NCBI RefSeq assembly: GCF_016865485.1
Contig: NZ_AP024452.1
Span: 1,014,501 to 1,078,500, forward strand
Direction: 5' to 3'
Length of the DNA stretch: 64,000 nucleotides
From: Luteitalea sp. TBR-22
GTDB taxonomy: Bacteria > Acidobacteriota > Vicinamibacteria > Vicinamibacterales > Vicinamibacteraceae
In this document: in pieces, positions 17,373-26,007 of the stretch
Layout: every line of letters starts with the position of its first letter
How positions within the stretch are numbered: the first letter of the stretch is position 1
The notes under the pieces: model-generated
The model's input: the letters and a program-made list of their open reading frames with translations, nothing else
What the model was told of the DNA's origin: nothing
Databases searched by the model: none
Made by a program: the position numbers and the translations under genes

Positions 17373-19112
17373 GTGTTCACCACGCTGGTCCTGGTCACCG
17401 CGATGCTGCTCGCGCAAGGCGCTTCCCCGGTCGCTCCCGAACCAATCCTCGTCGACCACCACCGCGGCATCCCGCTGCGTGATGGTGTCACCGTGTATGC
17501 CGACGTCTACCGTCCGTCGCGGTCGGGTCGCTTCCCGACGATCGTCGTGCGCACGCCGTACGGCGTGCAGCGGGAGAACGTCGGCGTGCACGACCGGATG
17601 ATCCAGCTCGCGAAGCTGGGGTACGCCGTCGTCAACACGGACGTCCGCGGCCGCTACGAGAGCGAGGGGCAGTGGGATCCCTTCCGCGCCGAAGCCAGGG
17701 ACGGCTACGACGTCGTCGAGTGGGCGGCGAGGCAGCCCTGGTCCACCGGCAAGGTCGCAATGCAGGGGGGCAGCTACCTCGGCCATGTACAGTGGGCGAC
17801 GCTCGGCGAGCAGCCGCCCAGCCTCGTGGCCGCGTTCCCCGCCGTCGCGTCGACCAACCTGTACGCCAACTGGATCACGCAGGGTGGGGCATTCCACCTC
17901 GCCTTCAATTTCGGCTGGGGCGTCGTCCGGATGCCGTACCGCATCATGCAGCCGCAGTGGTACTTCACGGGACCCGACGCGGCGCCGGAGCTCCGCTACG
18001 AAAAGCTCCTCGAGCACCTGCCGCTGCAGACGATGGACGAGCGCGCGTTCAACCATCCCGTGAAGCACTGGCGTGACTGGCTGGCGCACGACAGCTACGA
18101 CGCGTACTGGAAGGCGATCAGCGACGAGGAGCGGTTCGACCGGGTGCAGGTGCCGGTGATGACGCAGGGCGGCTGGTTCGACATCTTCCTGCCCGGCACG
18201 ATCGACGGGTTCGTCGGCGTGCGGACGAAGGGCGCCACCGAGCGCGCACGGTCGTTGACGCGCATGGTGATCGGCCCGTGGGGCCACGGGCCGTCGCGCA
18301 AGTACGGCGACCTCGACTTCGGCGCAGACGCCGACCGCGCGCTGTTCGACTACGAGCGCCGGTGGCACGACTTCCACATGAAGGGCGTGAAGAACGGCGT
18401 CGACACCGATCCGCCGGTGCAGATCTTCTACATGGGGATCAACCGCTGGCGCGGCGAGCAGGACTGGCCGATCCCGGGCACGCAGCCGTCGAAGTGGTAC
18501 CTGCAGCCCGGCGGGAAGCTGTCGACGACCGCGCCGGCGGGCGAGGGGGCGACCAGCTACCGCTACGATCCCAGCGATCCGGTGCCGACGACGGGCGGCA
18601 ACAACTGCTGCGGGTCGCCGACCATCGCCGGGCCCGTCGACCAGAAGCCGCTCGACGGCCGCGCCGACATCGTCCGCTTCACCAGCGACGTGCTCACCGC
18701 GCCCGTGACGATCGCGGGCAAGGTCACCATGGACCTCCACGCGACGACCGACGGCAAGGACACCGACTGGATGATCAAGCTGATCGACGTGTACCCGGAC
18801 GGCAAGGCGTACCCGATGGCCGAGGGCATCCTCCGCGCGCGCTTCCGCGAGGGCCTCGACAAGCCGCAACTGCTCACGCCCGGCCAGCCGTACCGCTACA
18901 CGATCGACCTGATCGGCACGGCGGTGGTGTTCCAGCCCGGCCACCGCATCCGGGTGGACATCACGTCGAGCAACTTCCCGCAGTTCGACCGCAACCTGAA
19001 CACCGGCGATCCGCTGGCCACGGGCACGAGGCCGCGCGTCGCGCAACAGACGATCCACCACTCGGCGGCGCGGCCGAGCGCGATCGTGTTGCCGGTGGTC
19101 AGGGGGTTCTGA
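17373..19112 (+). CDS. CocE/NonD-family hydrolase (X-Pro dipeptidyl-peptidase S15 type), exported
   Basis: A 579-residue protein. GTG 17373 was chosen because GGAGGT lies six bases upstream and it opens directly on a signal peptide (VFTTLVLVTAMLLAQGAS). The alpha/beta-hydrolase fold begins with GIPLRDGVTVYADVYRPSRSG. The nucleophile serine is in MQGGSYLGHVQW, with an upstream oxyanion-type region RGRYESEGQWDPF. The C-terminal jelly-roll (VTIAGKVTMDLHATTDGKDTDWMIKL...GHRIRVDITSSNFPQFDRN) is the XPDPase C-domain typical of cocaine esterase and glutaryl-7-ACA acylase relatives. Members hydrolyse esters or amides including N-terminal acyl-peptides. Convergent with efp across a repeat-filled gap. 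Confidence 0.92.
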   Translation: MFTTLVLVTAMLLAQGASPVAPEPILVDHHRGIPLRDGVTVYADVYRPSRSGRFPTIVVRTPYGVQRENVGVHDRMIQLAKLGYAVVNTDVRGRYESEGQWDPFRAEARDGYDVVEWAARQPWSTGKVAMQGGSYLGHVQWATLGEQPPSLVAAFPAVASTNLYANWITQGGAFHLAFNFGWGVVRMPYRIMQPQWYFTGPDAAPELRYEKLLEHLPLQTMDERAFNHPVKHWRDWLAHDSYDAYWKAISDEERFDRVQVPVMTQGGWFDIFLPGTIDGFVGVRTKGATERARSLTRMVIGPWGHGPSRKYGDLDFGADADRALFDYERRWHDFHMKGVKNGVDTDPPVQIFYMGINRWRGEQDWPIPGTQPSKWYLQPGGKLSTTAPAGEGATSYRYDPSDPVPTTGGNNCCGSPTIAGPVDQKPLDGRADIVRFTSDVLTAPVTIAGKVTMDLHATTDGKDTDWMIKLIDVYPDGKAYPMAEGILRARFREGLDKPQLLTPGQPYRYTIDLIGTAVVFQPGHRIRVDITSSNFPQFDRNLNTGDPLATGTRPRVAQQTIHHSAARPSAIVLPVVRGF

Positions 19113-19123
19113 CGCGGACGGGC

Positions 19124-19233
19124 TTCGGCATTCGGCCTTCGGCCGTCGGGATCAAGGGACGAGGGAAGAGGGAGAAGTCACGAGGGCGGCACGGGACGAG
19201 GGACGGGGCGGGCAAGGGACGAGGGACAGGGCT
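19124..19233 (+). repeat. Degenerate heptamer arrays after the CocE gene
   Basis: ttcggca, ttcggcc twice, gtcggga at 19124-19151; then aagggac, gagggaa, gagggag and similar units in seven-base register to about 19233. The array starts 12 nt after the stop codon. Confidence 0.75.
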
Positions 19234-19274
19234 GCTCGGGGAGCCGGCGAGGGCCGTGCGGGCCGGGGGCTGCG

Positions 19275-19397
19275 CGCCGACCTGAAGGTCGGCGCCTACG
19301 CCTGACGGATGCCGTAGCGGTCGACCTTCAGGTCGACCGTCACGGCCCGCGCGGCCAGCGCCGGCGACATGCGCGTCGGCCAAGGCCGACGCCTACG
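19275..19397. repeat. Three family A palindromes between convergent genes
   Basis: Copies at 19275-19301 (GCCGACC-tga-AGGTCGGC core), 19314-19340 (GGTCGACC-ttca-GGTCGACC) and 19373-19397 (GTCGGCC-aa-GGCCGAC). The flanks share GCCTACG or CGTAG. The CGTAGGC motif recurs once more at the efp stop codon (19408), which is the TAG inside it. Confidence 0.88.
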
Positions 19398-19407
19398 CCC
19401 CGTCTGC

Positions 19408-19983
19408 CTACGCGCGGCCCGCGAACTCGCGCGTCTCGGTGTGGACGCGCACCTTCTCGCCCTCGTTCACGAACAGCGGCACGCGCAGCTCGAGGCCGGT
19501 GTCCAGCTTGGCGGCCTTGGTCACGCTGCCGCTCGCCGTGTCGCCGCGGCTGCCCATCTCGGTCTCGGCCACCGTCAGCTCGACGATCACCGGCAACTGC
19601 AGGCCGATCGGGTTGCCGTTGAACTTCTGGATCTGCACCTCGAGGTTGTCGGTGAGCAGGTAGCGGTCGTCGCCGACGATGTCCTCGTTGAGCGTCAGGG
19701 TCTCGAAGTTCTCGAGGTCCATGAAGTGCACGCCCGTGCCGTCGGTGAACTGGTAGGAGGCCGGCACCATCACCAGGTCGGGCTCCTTCAGCTTGTCCTG
19801 GGCCTTGAAGGTCTTGTCGAAGACGGCGCGGTTGATCAGGTTGCGCATCTTCACGCGCACGAGGGTCTGGCCACCACGTGCCGTCGGGCGCGAGATCTCG
19901 ACCTCGAGCATGTGGTAGGGGGCGTCCTCGAACTCGACGTACATCTTGCGCTTGAGGTCGATTGCGGCGATCAGTCCGGCCAT
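19408..19983 (-). CDS. Elongation factor P-like protein of the YeiP/EfpL type
   Basis: A 191-residue three-domain EF-P (KOW-like N-domain, two OB domains; C-terminal SGSVTKAAKLDTGLELRVPLFVNEGEKVRVHTETREF). EF-P binds between ribosomal P and E sites and relieves stalling at polyproline stretches. The loop that carries the modified lysine in E. coli EF-P reads SRPTARGGQT here, with Arg36 at the tip. This is almost the same as the TARG loop of E. coli YeiP (EfpL) and unlike PGKG. Arg-tipped EF-Ps are either rhamnosylated (EarP systems, loop wording different) or, in EfpL, unmodified by that route. No epmA, epmB or earP is adjacent. Last gene of a compact minus-strand run starting at 22310. Confidence 0.9.
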   Translation of the reverse strand: MAGLIAAIDLKRKMYVEFEDAPYHMLEVEISRPTARGGQTLVRVKMRNLINRAVFDKTFKAQDKLKEPDLVMVPASYQFTDGTGVHFMDLENFETLTLNEDIVGDDRYLLTDNLEVQIQKFNGNPIGLQLPVIVELTVAETEMGSRGDTASGSVTKAAKLDTGLELRVPLFVNEGEKVRVHTETREFAGRA

Positions 19984-20001
19984 GGCGTGCGAAAGGTCCT
20001 C

Positions 20002-21018
20002 TCAGAGAAAACGTCGAAGGAACGCGAGGACGGCCTGGCGGCCTTCCGGCGTCTCCTGGTGCTCGACGTCGTAACGGTTCATCTGCCAGCGTTCGGGCAC
20101 GCCCATCGACGCGTAGACCTGCTTCAGGTGCGCGTCGATGCGGTCGAGGCCGGCCACCGGCGTGAGCTTGTCGCGCAGGCCCGCGAGGGCCAGGTGCGCG
20201 CGCGGCGCGATCAGCGCGTTGATCTGCGCCGTCGTGAAGTGGTTCATCAGGTCGGGCACGTAGTAGTAGATGCCGTGCCGCGACAGGCCCTTGTCCTCGA
20301 TGAGCGCGTCGAGGTCGGTGAGGCAGTTGATGTCGACGCACACCTTCATGCGCTCGTCGAGCGCCGCCAGGTACCACGCCGCCGTCGAGCCCATCGACAT
20401 GCCGAGCGTCGCCAGGCGCGAGGCGTCGACGTCGGGCCGCTGCACGAAGACGTCCACGGCGCGCAGGCTGTCGTAGACCATCATTCCCCAGAGGACCTGG
20501 CCCTTGAGGAGCATCGCCTTGAACATGTCGAGCTCGCTCGTGTGGCTGCGCTCGCCGAAGATCCAGGTGTCGATGCAGATGGCGACGTAGCCGAGGTCGG
20601 TGAGCGCCTTGGCGTAGGGCGTCGGCTGCAGGTAACTGCGGCCCTCGATGAACTCCTGCTTGCCGATCTTGTAGCCGCCGCCGTGCGAGTGGCAGAACAC
20701 GACTCCCGGCGCCTTGCCCGTCAGCCCCTTCGGGCGGGCCACGTAGCCCGGCACGGGCTCGAGGCCGTTCAGGTCGTAGCGCCACGTCTCGAGCACGTAG
20801 CCGTCGCGTTCCTCTTCCTTCAGTTTCTCGCCCGAGACAGGACGCTTCCGGTCGGGAAGCCTGCCGAGGAGCGCGTAGAGTTCGGCGCGGCGAGACGCGG
20901 CGTCGGCGGCGCGGGGAGACGCTGGCTGCATGGGGGATCCGAGCCCGGTCGAGGCCAGGACGCCGAGGCTGCCCAGCGACCCGAGCACCTCCCGACGTGT
21001 GAGGGGCGACTCGCTCAT
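20002..21018 (-). CDS. Exported alpha/beta hydrolase (dienelactone hydrolase/acetyl-xylan-esterase-like)
   Basis: A 338-residue protein. The N-terminus SPLTRREVLGSLGSLGVLASTG has a twin-arginine (Tat) signal. The fold shows strand and oxyanion region GVVFCHSHGGGYKIGKQEF, nucleophile Ser in LGMSMGSTAAWY, an acid in AGLRDKLTPV, and His in DVEHQETPEGRQAV. The large insertion after the first strands (LQPTPYAKALTDLGYVAICIDTWIFGERSH) is typical of the abhydrolase_7/acetyl-xylan esterase group, which deacetylates polysaccharides or cephalosporin-like substrates. The Tat signal argues for a periplasmic location. Co-oriented with efp (18 nt downstream) and the transglutaminase (66 nt upstream). Confidence 0.85.
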   Translation of the reverse strand: MSESPLTRREVLGSLGSLGVLASTGLGSPMQPASPRAADAASRRAELYALLGRLPDRKRPVSGEKLKEEERDGYVLETWRYDLNGLEPVPGYVARPKGLTGKAPGVVFCHSHGGGYKIGKQEFIEGRSYLQPTPYAKALTDLGYVAICIDTWIFGERSHTSELDMFKAMLLKGQVLWGMMVYDSLRAVDVFVQRPDVDASRLATLGMSMGSTAAWYLAALDERMKVCVDINCLTDLDALIEDKGLSRHGIYYYVPDLMNHFTTAQINALIAPRAHLALAGLRDKLTPVAGLDRIDAHLKQVYASMGVPERWQMNRYDVEHQETPEGRQAVLAFLRRFL

Positions 21019-21084
21019 CGGGGAATTCTACGGCACGCCGGTCGGACCCACACCCGGCGTCGGGGGCGCGCGCTCGCGCGCCGA

Positions 21085-21879
21085 TCACCCGAGCTCGATG
21101 GGCGACCCGTCGTCGCGCGGCAGGTCGCCGTCGCTCGTGGCGGTGACCTCCAGTGCCCCGACGGTCACGGCGCCCCCGTATGAGGAGAGGAAGGCCGTGT
21201 CGGCCGCGTCCCGTCCCGTCGCGATCCGGAGCAGCGTGGATCGCGGGGCCAGTCGGGTCGCGTCGAGCACGAGCCACCGCCCGTCGACGTGCGCTTCGAC
21301 GACGGCGTGGAAGTCCATGGGAGACAGGCCGGGGGCGTAGCAGGCCACCAGGCGAGCCGGGACGGCCAGTGCCCGCAGCAGGCCCACCACCAGGTGGGCG
21401 TAGTCGCGGCAGACGCCGCAGCGCGTCAGCAGGGTGTCCACCGCGCCATCGGTGTGGTCGCTCGAGCCCGACACGTAGAGGATGCGGGAGTGCACCCACG
21501 CCTCCACGGCCTGCAGGCACTCGGCACCCCGGAGGCCACCGAACAGGTCGGTCGCAAAGGCGAGCAGCTTGTCCGACTCCGCATAGCGGCTCGGACGGAG
21601 GTACTCCACGAGGTCGGCCGGGGAGGCCGGTCGGGGCGCGGCTCGTCCCGTCACCGTGGCGTCGTAGCGGATGTCGACCCGCCCGGCGCGGGCGCGACAG
21701 CGATGCACGCGCGTGCCGTGCCTCATCGGCGCCGGGTCGGTGTCGATGAGGCGGCCCCCCTGGGTGATCACCAGTTGCTCGGTCACCGCGTACGAGCCGG
21801 ATGCCACGGCGATGGCGAGAAGCAGGTCGGCATCCGCGCCCACGTCCAGTTCGAGCCGGGCCGACACCGTGCGGCGCAT
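21085..21879 (-). CDS. Transglutaminase-like cysteine peptidase family protein
   Basis: A 264-residue cytoplasmic protein from ATG 21879 (the open frame extends upstream only as a shadow of the next gene). It has the bacterial transglutaminase N-terminal beta domain (about 1-90, VSARLELDVGADADLLLAIAV) and the core domain. The nucleophile Cys is in TLLTRCGVCRDYAHLVVGLLRALAVPARLV, the His in MDFHAVVEAHVDGRWLVLD and the Asp in that last LD. Relatives are often encoded beside alpha-E proteins or circularly permuted ATP-grasp proteins, but neither is here. It may act as a peptidase or amidase. No signal peptide. 11 nt downstream of the zinc-ribbon gene. Confidence 0.88.
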   Translation of the reverse strand: MRRTVSARLELDVGADADLLLAIAVASGSYAVTEQLVITQGGRLIDTDPAPMRHGTRVHRCRARAGRVDIRYDATVTGRAAPRPASPADLVEYLRPSRYAESDKLLAFATDLFGGLRGAECLQAVEAWVHSRILYVSGSSDHTDGAVDTLLTRCGVCRDYAHLVVGLLRALAVPARLVACYAPGLSPMDFHAVVEAHVDGRWLVLDATRLAPRSTLLRIATGRDAADTAFLSSYGGAVTVGALEVTATSDGDLPRDDGSPIELG

Positions 21880-21890
21880 GGCGCCGCCGT

Positions 21891-22310
21891 CTACTTCCAC
21901 CCGGTACTCTTCCTCAGGAAGCGGGCGGGGATGGCCGGCTTGGCCTCGGCAGCCGGGGCCGGTGGCGTGTAGGGTTCCCCCGCAGCCGCGGCGATCTCCC
22001 GCTCGAGGTCCTCCTCGTTCGGCAGGCCGGCCATCTGGTCGACGAACACCAGCGACTGCTGCGACGGGATCTCGAACCGCTTGCCGCAGTCCTTGCACGT
22101 CACCTCGTCCTCGACGCGGAGCAGGTAATCGCGCAGCTTGGCGAACTTCGCACGGTCGCGCTCGTCGGCGCCGCCGGGCAGGCGGTCCTTCTTCGTGCGC
22201 CGCACCCAGCGGACCTGGTACTCGTTGGTCCGCTTGCAGCGCGGGCACTGGTGCCGCGCCGGCCGGGTCTCGGGCTTCTCGTTGAAGAACGCGCGCTCGT
22301 CGAGAGACAT
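21891..22310 (-). CDS. Small protein with zinc-ribbon cysteines, unknown function
   Basis: A 139-residue protein with two CxxC knuckles, CPRCKRTNEYQVRWVRRTKK (from residue 22) and VTCKDCGKRFEI (near 72-80). Together they make a four-Cys zinc ribbon split by a basic, helical stretch ADERDRAKFAKLRDYLLRVED. The tail is Pro/Ala-rich (EPYTPPAPAAEAKPAIPARFLRKSTGWK). This arrangement suggests a nucleic-acid- or protein-binding adaptor; I do not recognise a named family. It begins the run zinc-ribbon, transglutaminase, esterase, efp, and a heptamer array sits 10 nt upstream of its start. Confidence 0.7.
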   Translation of the reverse strand: MSLDERAFFNEKPETRPARHQCPRCKRTNEYQVRWVRRTKKDRLPGGADERDRAKFAKLRDYLLRVEDEVTCKDCGKRFEIPSQQSLVFVDQMAGLPNEEDLEREIAAAAGEPYTPPAPAAEAKPAIPARFLRKSTGWK

Positions 22311-22319
22311 GGGGGGATC

Positions 22320-22361
22320 GTAACGCGTAACGTCTAACGTCTAACGTTTAACGTCTAGCGC
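22320..22361 (+). repeat. Heptamer array between DUF418 and zinc-ribbon genes
   Basis: Six units: gtaacgc, gtaacgt, ctaacgt twice, ttaacgt, ctagcgc. They share the TAACG core with the array at the end of mqnE, 18 kb away. Confidence 0.9.
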
Positions 22362-22377
22362 CAAGGGTGTGCCGCCC

Positions 22378-23712
22378 CTACGCCGCCGGGGCGGGTAGCG
22401 GGTCCTGGTCCCCTGCCGGGGCGCCGCGGCGCATCGGCTGGCGTTCGCCATACGTCAGGGTCCGCCACAGCCATTCGGCCGGGCCGAATCGGAAGTGCCG
22501 CAGCCAGATCGGGCTGATCACCAGCTGCACCACCCAGATGGCGAACACGACGTAGTACAGCTGGTGGCGCGGCAGGCGCCCGTACAGGCCGAAGCCGAAC
22601 CCGTTGAACAGGAGGCCGCACACGATCGAGTGCGTGAGGTAGTTGCTGAGGGCCAGCTGGCCCACGGCCGCGAGGCGCAGCTGCAGCCAGGCGAGCAGGC
22701 CGCTGTTGCACCACAGCATCAACGCGCCCAGGTGGCCCATCGTCATCGCCAGGCGACCGAGGTCGTAGGTCACCGCGGCCTGCAGCATCGCCAGCACGTG
22801 GAAGTCGTAGGCGAGCACGTGGCGCAGTTCCAGGAGGTTCGTGGTGAAGCCGACGCCGTAGCCGACCAGCACCATCCACAGGTACGGCCGCCGATCGCGC
22901 CCCACTTCGAGCCATCGCAGTTTCAGCAGCGCCATGCCGATCAGCATCATCGACCACACGTCGAAGAAGTACCGGTACTGGTACCAGCTCTCCGCGTGGG
23001 TCATCAGCGGCGCCTGATACGCGACGATGCGGGCGTACGACCCCTGCTGCTTCACCTCGAGGCGCTCCTCGATCTTCTCGCGGGGCGGCTTGGCGCTCTC
23101 GACCAGGCCGGGCCAGTCCTTCAGGGCCTTGTTCTGCACCCTGGTCAACGTGGCGCCTGCGGCCCTGGCGCGCGTCGCTTCCTGGAAGGTCCGGTGCGTC
23201 CGCAGCGCGCCCATGGCGTCGCCGAGATTCCACGCGGCCCCCACCAGGAGCCCGCCGAGCGCGAAGGCCAGGAGCGTCTTCGGCAGGGCCTTCCGGAACG
23301 GGAAGATGAACGGCGCCGTGGCGCCATAGAAGAACAGGATCTCGCCGGTCCACAGCAGCAGGAAGCCGTGGACGATCCCGAAGAGGATGAGCCAGAGATT
23401 GCGGCGGAAGAAGACGTCGGAGGCGTCGCCCCCGCGTCGCTCGATGCGCGAGATCAGCAGCAGGCTGCCGGCCCCGAACAGGATGGAGAACAACCCTCGC
23501 TGCGTCCCCTCGAAGCCCACCGTCGTGACGATCCACGCCCAGAGGTCAGGGCCGGTGGCCCCGCCGTAGTTGGTGGGGTCGTCGTAGGCGAACGGCAGGC
23601 CGAAGCTGGCGATGTTCATGAGCAGGATGCCGAAGAGGGCCACCCCCCGCATGACGTCGAGCGAGACGAACCGTTCCTGCTGCGAGACGGGGACCTGCAG
23701 GGCAGCGCTCAC
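22378..23712 (-). CDS. DUF418 family integral membrane protein
   Basis: A 444-residue protein; GTG 23712 was chosen because GGGAGGAGG lies just upstream and homology begins near RFVSLDVMRGVALFGILLMNI. This is the opening of the DUF418/heparan-alpha-glucosaminide acetyltransferase-like group (xxLDxxRGxAxxGIxxxN). It has about ten transmembrane helices. The C-terminal DUF418 domain contains QLALSNYLTHSIVCGLLF, FGFGLYGRL and the ending LRHFRFGPAEWLWRTLTYGERQPM. A long soluble loop lies near 165-255. Function is unknown for the family; acyl transfer to envelope molecules has been suggested from fold similarity. The frame is open to 23844 upstream, but that part lacks similarity. Confidence 0.9.
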   Translation of the reverse strand: MSAALQVPVSQQERFVSLDVMRGVALFGILLMNIASFGLPFAYDDPTNYGGATGPDLWAWIVTTVGFEGTQRGLFSILFGAGSLLLISRIERRGGDASDVFFRRNLWLILFGIVHGFLLLWTGEILFFYGATAPFIFPFRKALPKTLLAFALGGLLVGAAWNLGDAMGALRTHRTFQEATRARAAGATLTRVQNKALKDWPGLVESAKPPREKIEERLEVKQQGSYARIVAYQAPLMTHAESWYQYRYFFDVWSMMLIGMALLKLRWLEVGRDRRPYLWMVLVGYGVGFTTNLLELRHVLAYDFHVLAMLQAAVTYDLGRLAMTMGHLGALMLWCNSGLLAWLQLRLAAVGQLALSNYLTHSIVCGLLFNGFGFGLYGRLPRHQLYYVVFAIWVVQLVISPIWLRHFRFGPAEWLWRTLTYGERQPMRRGAPAGDQDPLPAPAA

Positions 23713-23861
23713 GGCGCCTCCTCCCGAGACACGTCGCCCCTGCCCGGCGGGAGGAGCCGGACCGTGCGGCCCAGGAGGACTCCGGGGCGACACAGGCAAC
23801 CTTGGATGGATGAGCAGTATGGTCGTGCTGGCGCAGGACCGCAAGAGGCGGGGGATACAGC

Positions 23862-23887
23862 AAGGGCGCGCCGGTGGGCGCGCCCTT
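23862..23887 (-). terminator. Strong GC hairpin downstream of the inositol oxygenase gene
   Basis: AAGGGCGCGCC-ggt-GGGCGCGCCCTT, an almost perfect 11-bp stem, 117 nt beyond the oxygenase stop and 150 nt before the DUF418 start. No U-run follows, so it is either a Rho-assisted terminator or another palindromic repeat. Confidence 0.5.
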
Positions 23888-23891
23888 CGTG

Positions 23892-24000
23892 TTCGCTGGC
23901 AATGGGAAATTCGAGAATCTGAAATTCTCTGGCGGCTCGGCCGTCGGCCTTCGCCGCGCTCGGCGCAGCCGGCGCACGAGCATTTCAGATTTCCAATGTC
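23892..24000. repeat. AT-rich inverted repeat flanking a GC-rich spacer
   Basis: AATCTGAAAT near 23916 and its complement ATTTCAGATT near 23981 form an inverted pair, with partly matching flanks (CAATGGGAAATTC against TTTCCAATGTC). The AT content is far above the surroundings. The 3' arm runs to within a few bases of the oxygenase stop codon. Confidence 0.6.
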
Positions 24001-24003
24001 AAA

Positions 24004-24807
24004 TTACCACTTCAGCTTGCCGGGCACGAACTCGTCGATGAGGTCCTTGTAGTACGGCGTGAGTTCCTTGACGTTCGGCCGCGCGTCGCCCTTCGAATAC
24101 AGGTCGAAGCGGTTGAAGGCCTTCACCCACTTCATGCACTCGCGGTCGTTCTCGTTGGTGAGGTGCTGGTAGGCGCCCTCACGGTGCCACGGGTAGAACG
24201 AGTGATAGCGCAGCGCGTACAGGCCGCCCTGCGGGATGTGGTTCTTGAACACGTGGTAGATGTACTCGTCGTGCCCCCACGAGAGGTGCACGTTGTCGAG
24301 CCCGCAGTGCGGTTCGTAGATGCCGTTCTCGGTCATCAGTGCGGGATTCTTCGAGTCCGGGTTGGCCTCGAAGAACTCGGGGTACACGCACTTGTCGGAG
24401 AACTTGCAGCCGACGACGAAGGTGTCGCCGACGACGGCCCACTGCGGCTCGCCCCAGAGGCAGAGGATCTTGCCCAGGTCGTGCACCAGGCCGGTCAGCT
24501 GGAACCAGCGCGGCTGTCCGGCGGCGCGCACCGCCTCGGCCGTCTGCATGGCGTGCTCGATCTGGGTGAAGTCGGCGTCGGGGTCGCTGTCGTCAACGAG
24601 CTGCTCGAGGTACTCGAGCGCCTCCCACACGGTCATCTCCATGCGGTCGAGCGACAGGTACTCCTTCTTCTTGGCCAGCACGAAGTCCAGCGTCTGGTGC
24701 TGATGGTTCAGACGGTAGAACTCCTTGACGGTGCTGCGCGCCTCGGCGGCGTAATTGCGGAACTCTTCCGGCTTCTTTCCTTCGCCCGGATGCGTAGCGT
24801 GTGCCAT
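24004..24807 (-). CDS. Inositol oxygenase (MIOX), eukaryote-like
   Basis: A 267-residue protein, close to the length of animal MIOX (about 285). It carries the full HD-type diiron wording: [79 protein letters not shown], and the ending [16 protein letters not shown]...[21 protein letters not shown] opens the myo-inositol ring with O2 to give D-glucuronate. The His/Asp ligands (HDLGK and the later histidines) are all present, so it should be active. It is uncommon in bacteria. No iol or uronate genes flank it; it is divergent from nadA across 60 nt. Confidence 0.95.
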   Translation of the reverse strand: MAHATHPGEGKKPEEFRNYAAEARSTVKEFYRLNHQHQTLDFVLAKKKEYLSLDRMEMTVWEALEYLEQLVDDSDPDADFTQIEHAMQTAEAVRAAGQPRWFQLTGLVHDLGKILCLWGEPQWAVVGDTFVVGCKFSDKCVYPEFFEANPDSKNPALMTENGIYEPHCGLDNVHLSWGHDEYIYHVFKNHIPQGGLYALRYHSFYPWHREGAYQHLTNENDRECMKWVKAFNRFDLYSKGDARPNVKELTPYYKDLIDEFVPGKLKW

Positions 24808-24867
24808 GACCCCTCCTGATCGAACAGACGGCCAGTATAGCCCGCGGTGCTAGGATCGAGACCAGCC

Positions 24868-26001
24868 ATGGATGTCAAGGTCCTGACCGAGTACGAGCAA
24901 TCCAGCCTGTCGCAGCGGCAACCGCTGCCGGAGCGCTACCTCGGGTTGGGCCTCGAGGAGATGGAGCGCCGCATCAGGGCGGCCAAGGCCACCCTCGGGG
25001 ACCGCCTCCTGATTCTCGGCCACCACTACCAGCGCGACGAGGTGCTCGTCCACGCCGACGTGGTCGGCGACTCCTGGAAGCTGTCGCGGGAGTGCAAGGC
25101 CCGCAGCCAGGCCGAGTTCGTGGTGTTCTGCGGCGTCCACTTCATGGCCGAGAGCGCCGACATCCTCGGCGCCGACCACCAGAAGGTCTCGCTGCCCGAC
25201 CTGGCCGCGGGGTGCTCGATGGCCGACATGGCCGACCTCGACCAGCTGACGACCTGCTGGCGGGAACTGGAGGCGATGGGTCTCACCGAGGGCCTCGTCC
25301 CGGTCACCTACATCAACTCCTCGGCGGCCATCAAGGCGTTCGTCGGCGAGCACGGCGGCACCATCTGCACGTCGGGCAACGCCAGGGCCACCCTGGAATG
25401 GGCCTGGGCGCGCGGCCAGCGCATCCTCTTCATGCCCGACCAGCACCTCGGCCGGAACACCGCCTGGAAGATGGGCGTGCCGCTGGACCAGATGCTGGTG
25501 TGGGATCCGGAGGAGGTCGCCGGCGGTCATACCGCCGAAGCGCTCCGCGCCTCGCGACTGCTCCTGTGGAAGGGCCACTGCTCCGTCCACACGCGGTTCA
25601 CGGTCTCGCAGATTGCCAACATCCGGAAGCAGCACCCGGGCATCCGCGTGATCGTGCACCCCGAGGTGCCGCTGGAGGTGGTCCAGGCCGCCGACGAGTC
25701 GGGGTCGACCGAGCACATCCTCAAGCGCGTGCGCGAGTCGGCGCCCGGGTCGGTGTGGGCGGTCGGCACCGAGATCCACCTGGTGAACCGCCTGGCCAAC
25801 GAGGTGGCGCCCGGCAAGACCGTCGTCACGCTCGACCAGTTCGGGTGCCTGTGCTCGACGATGTTCCGGGTGTCGCCCAACCATCTGCTGTGGGTGCTCG
25901 AGGGAATGATCGACGGCGTGGTCCACAACCACATCGTCGTGCCCGAGCCCACCAAGCACTGGGCCCGGGTGGCGCTCGACAGGATGCTCAGTATTCAGTG
26001 A
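24868..26001 (+). CDS. nadA: Quinolinate synthase NadA
   Basis: A 377-residue protein from ATG 24868. It has the NadA signature LLILGHHYQRDEVLVHADVVGDSWKLSRECK, then FCGVHFMAESADIL, GCSMADMA, PVTYINSSAAIKAF, ICTSGNA, PDQHLGRNTAWKMG, and the C-terminal GCLCSTMFRVSPNHLLWVLE. These supply the cysteines for the catalytic 4Fe-4S cluster. It condenses iminoaspartate and dihydroxyacetone phosphate to quinolinate in de novo NAD synthesis. NadB and NadC are not in the window, so the pathway is dispersed here. The length and cysteine layout fit the long group of NadA proteins. Confidence 0.96.
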   Translation: MDVKVLTEYEQSSLSQRQPLPERYLGLGLEEMERRIRAAKATLGDRLLILGHHYQRDEVLVHADVVGDSWKLSRECKARSQAEFVVFCGVHFMAESADILGADHQKVSLPDLAAGCSMADMADLDQLTTCWRELEAMGLTEGLVPVTYINSSAAIKAFVGEHGGTICTSGNARATLEWAWARGQRILFMPDQHLGRNTAWKMGVPLDQMLVWDPEEVAGGHTAEALRASRLLLWKGHCSVHTRFTVSQIANIRKQHPGIRVIVHPEVPLEVVQAADESGSTEHILKRVRESAPGSVWAVGTEIHLVNRLANEVAPGKTVVTLDQFGCLCSTMFRVSPNHLLWVLEGMIDGVVHNHIVVPEPTKHWARVALDRMLSIQ

Positions 26002-26007
26002 TGGACA

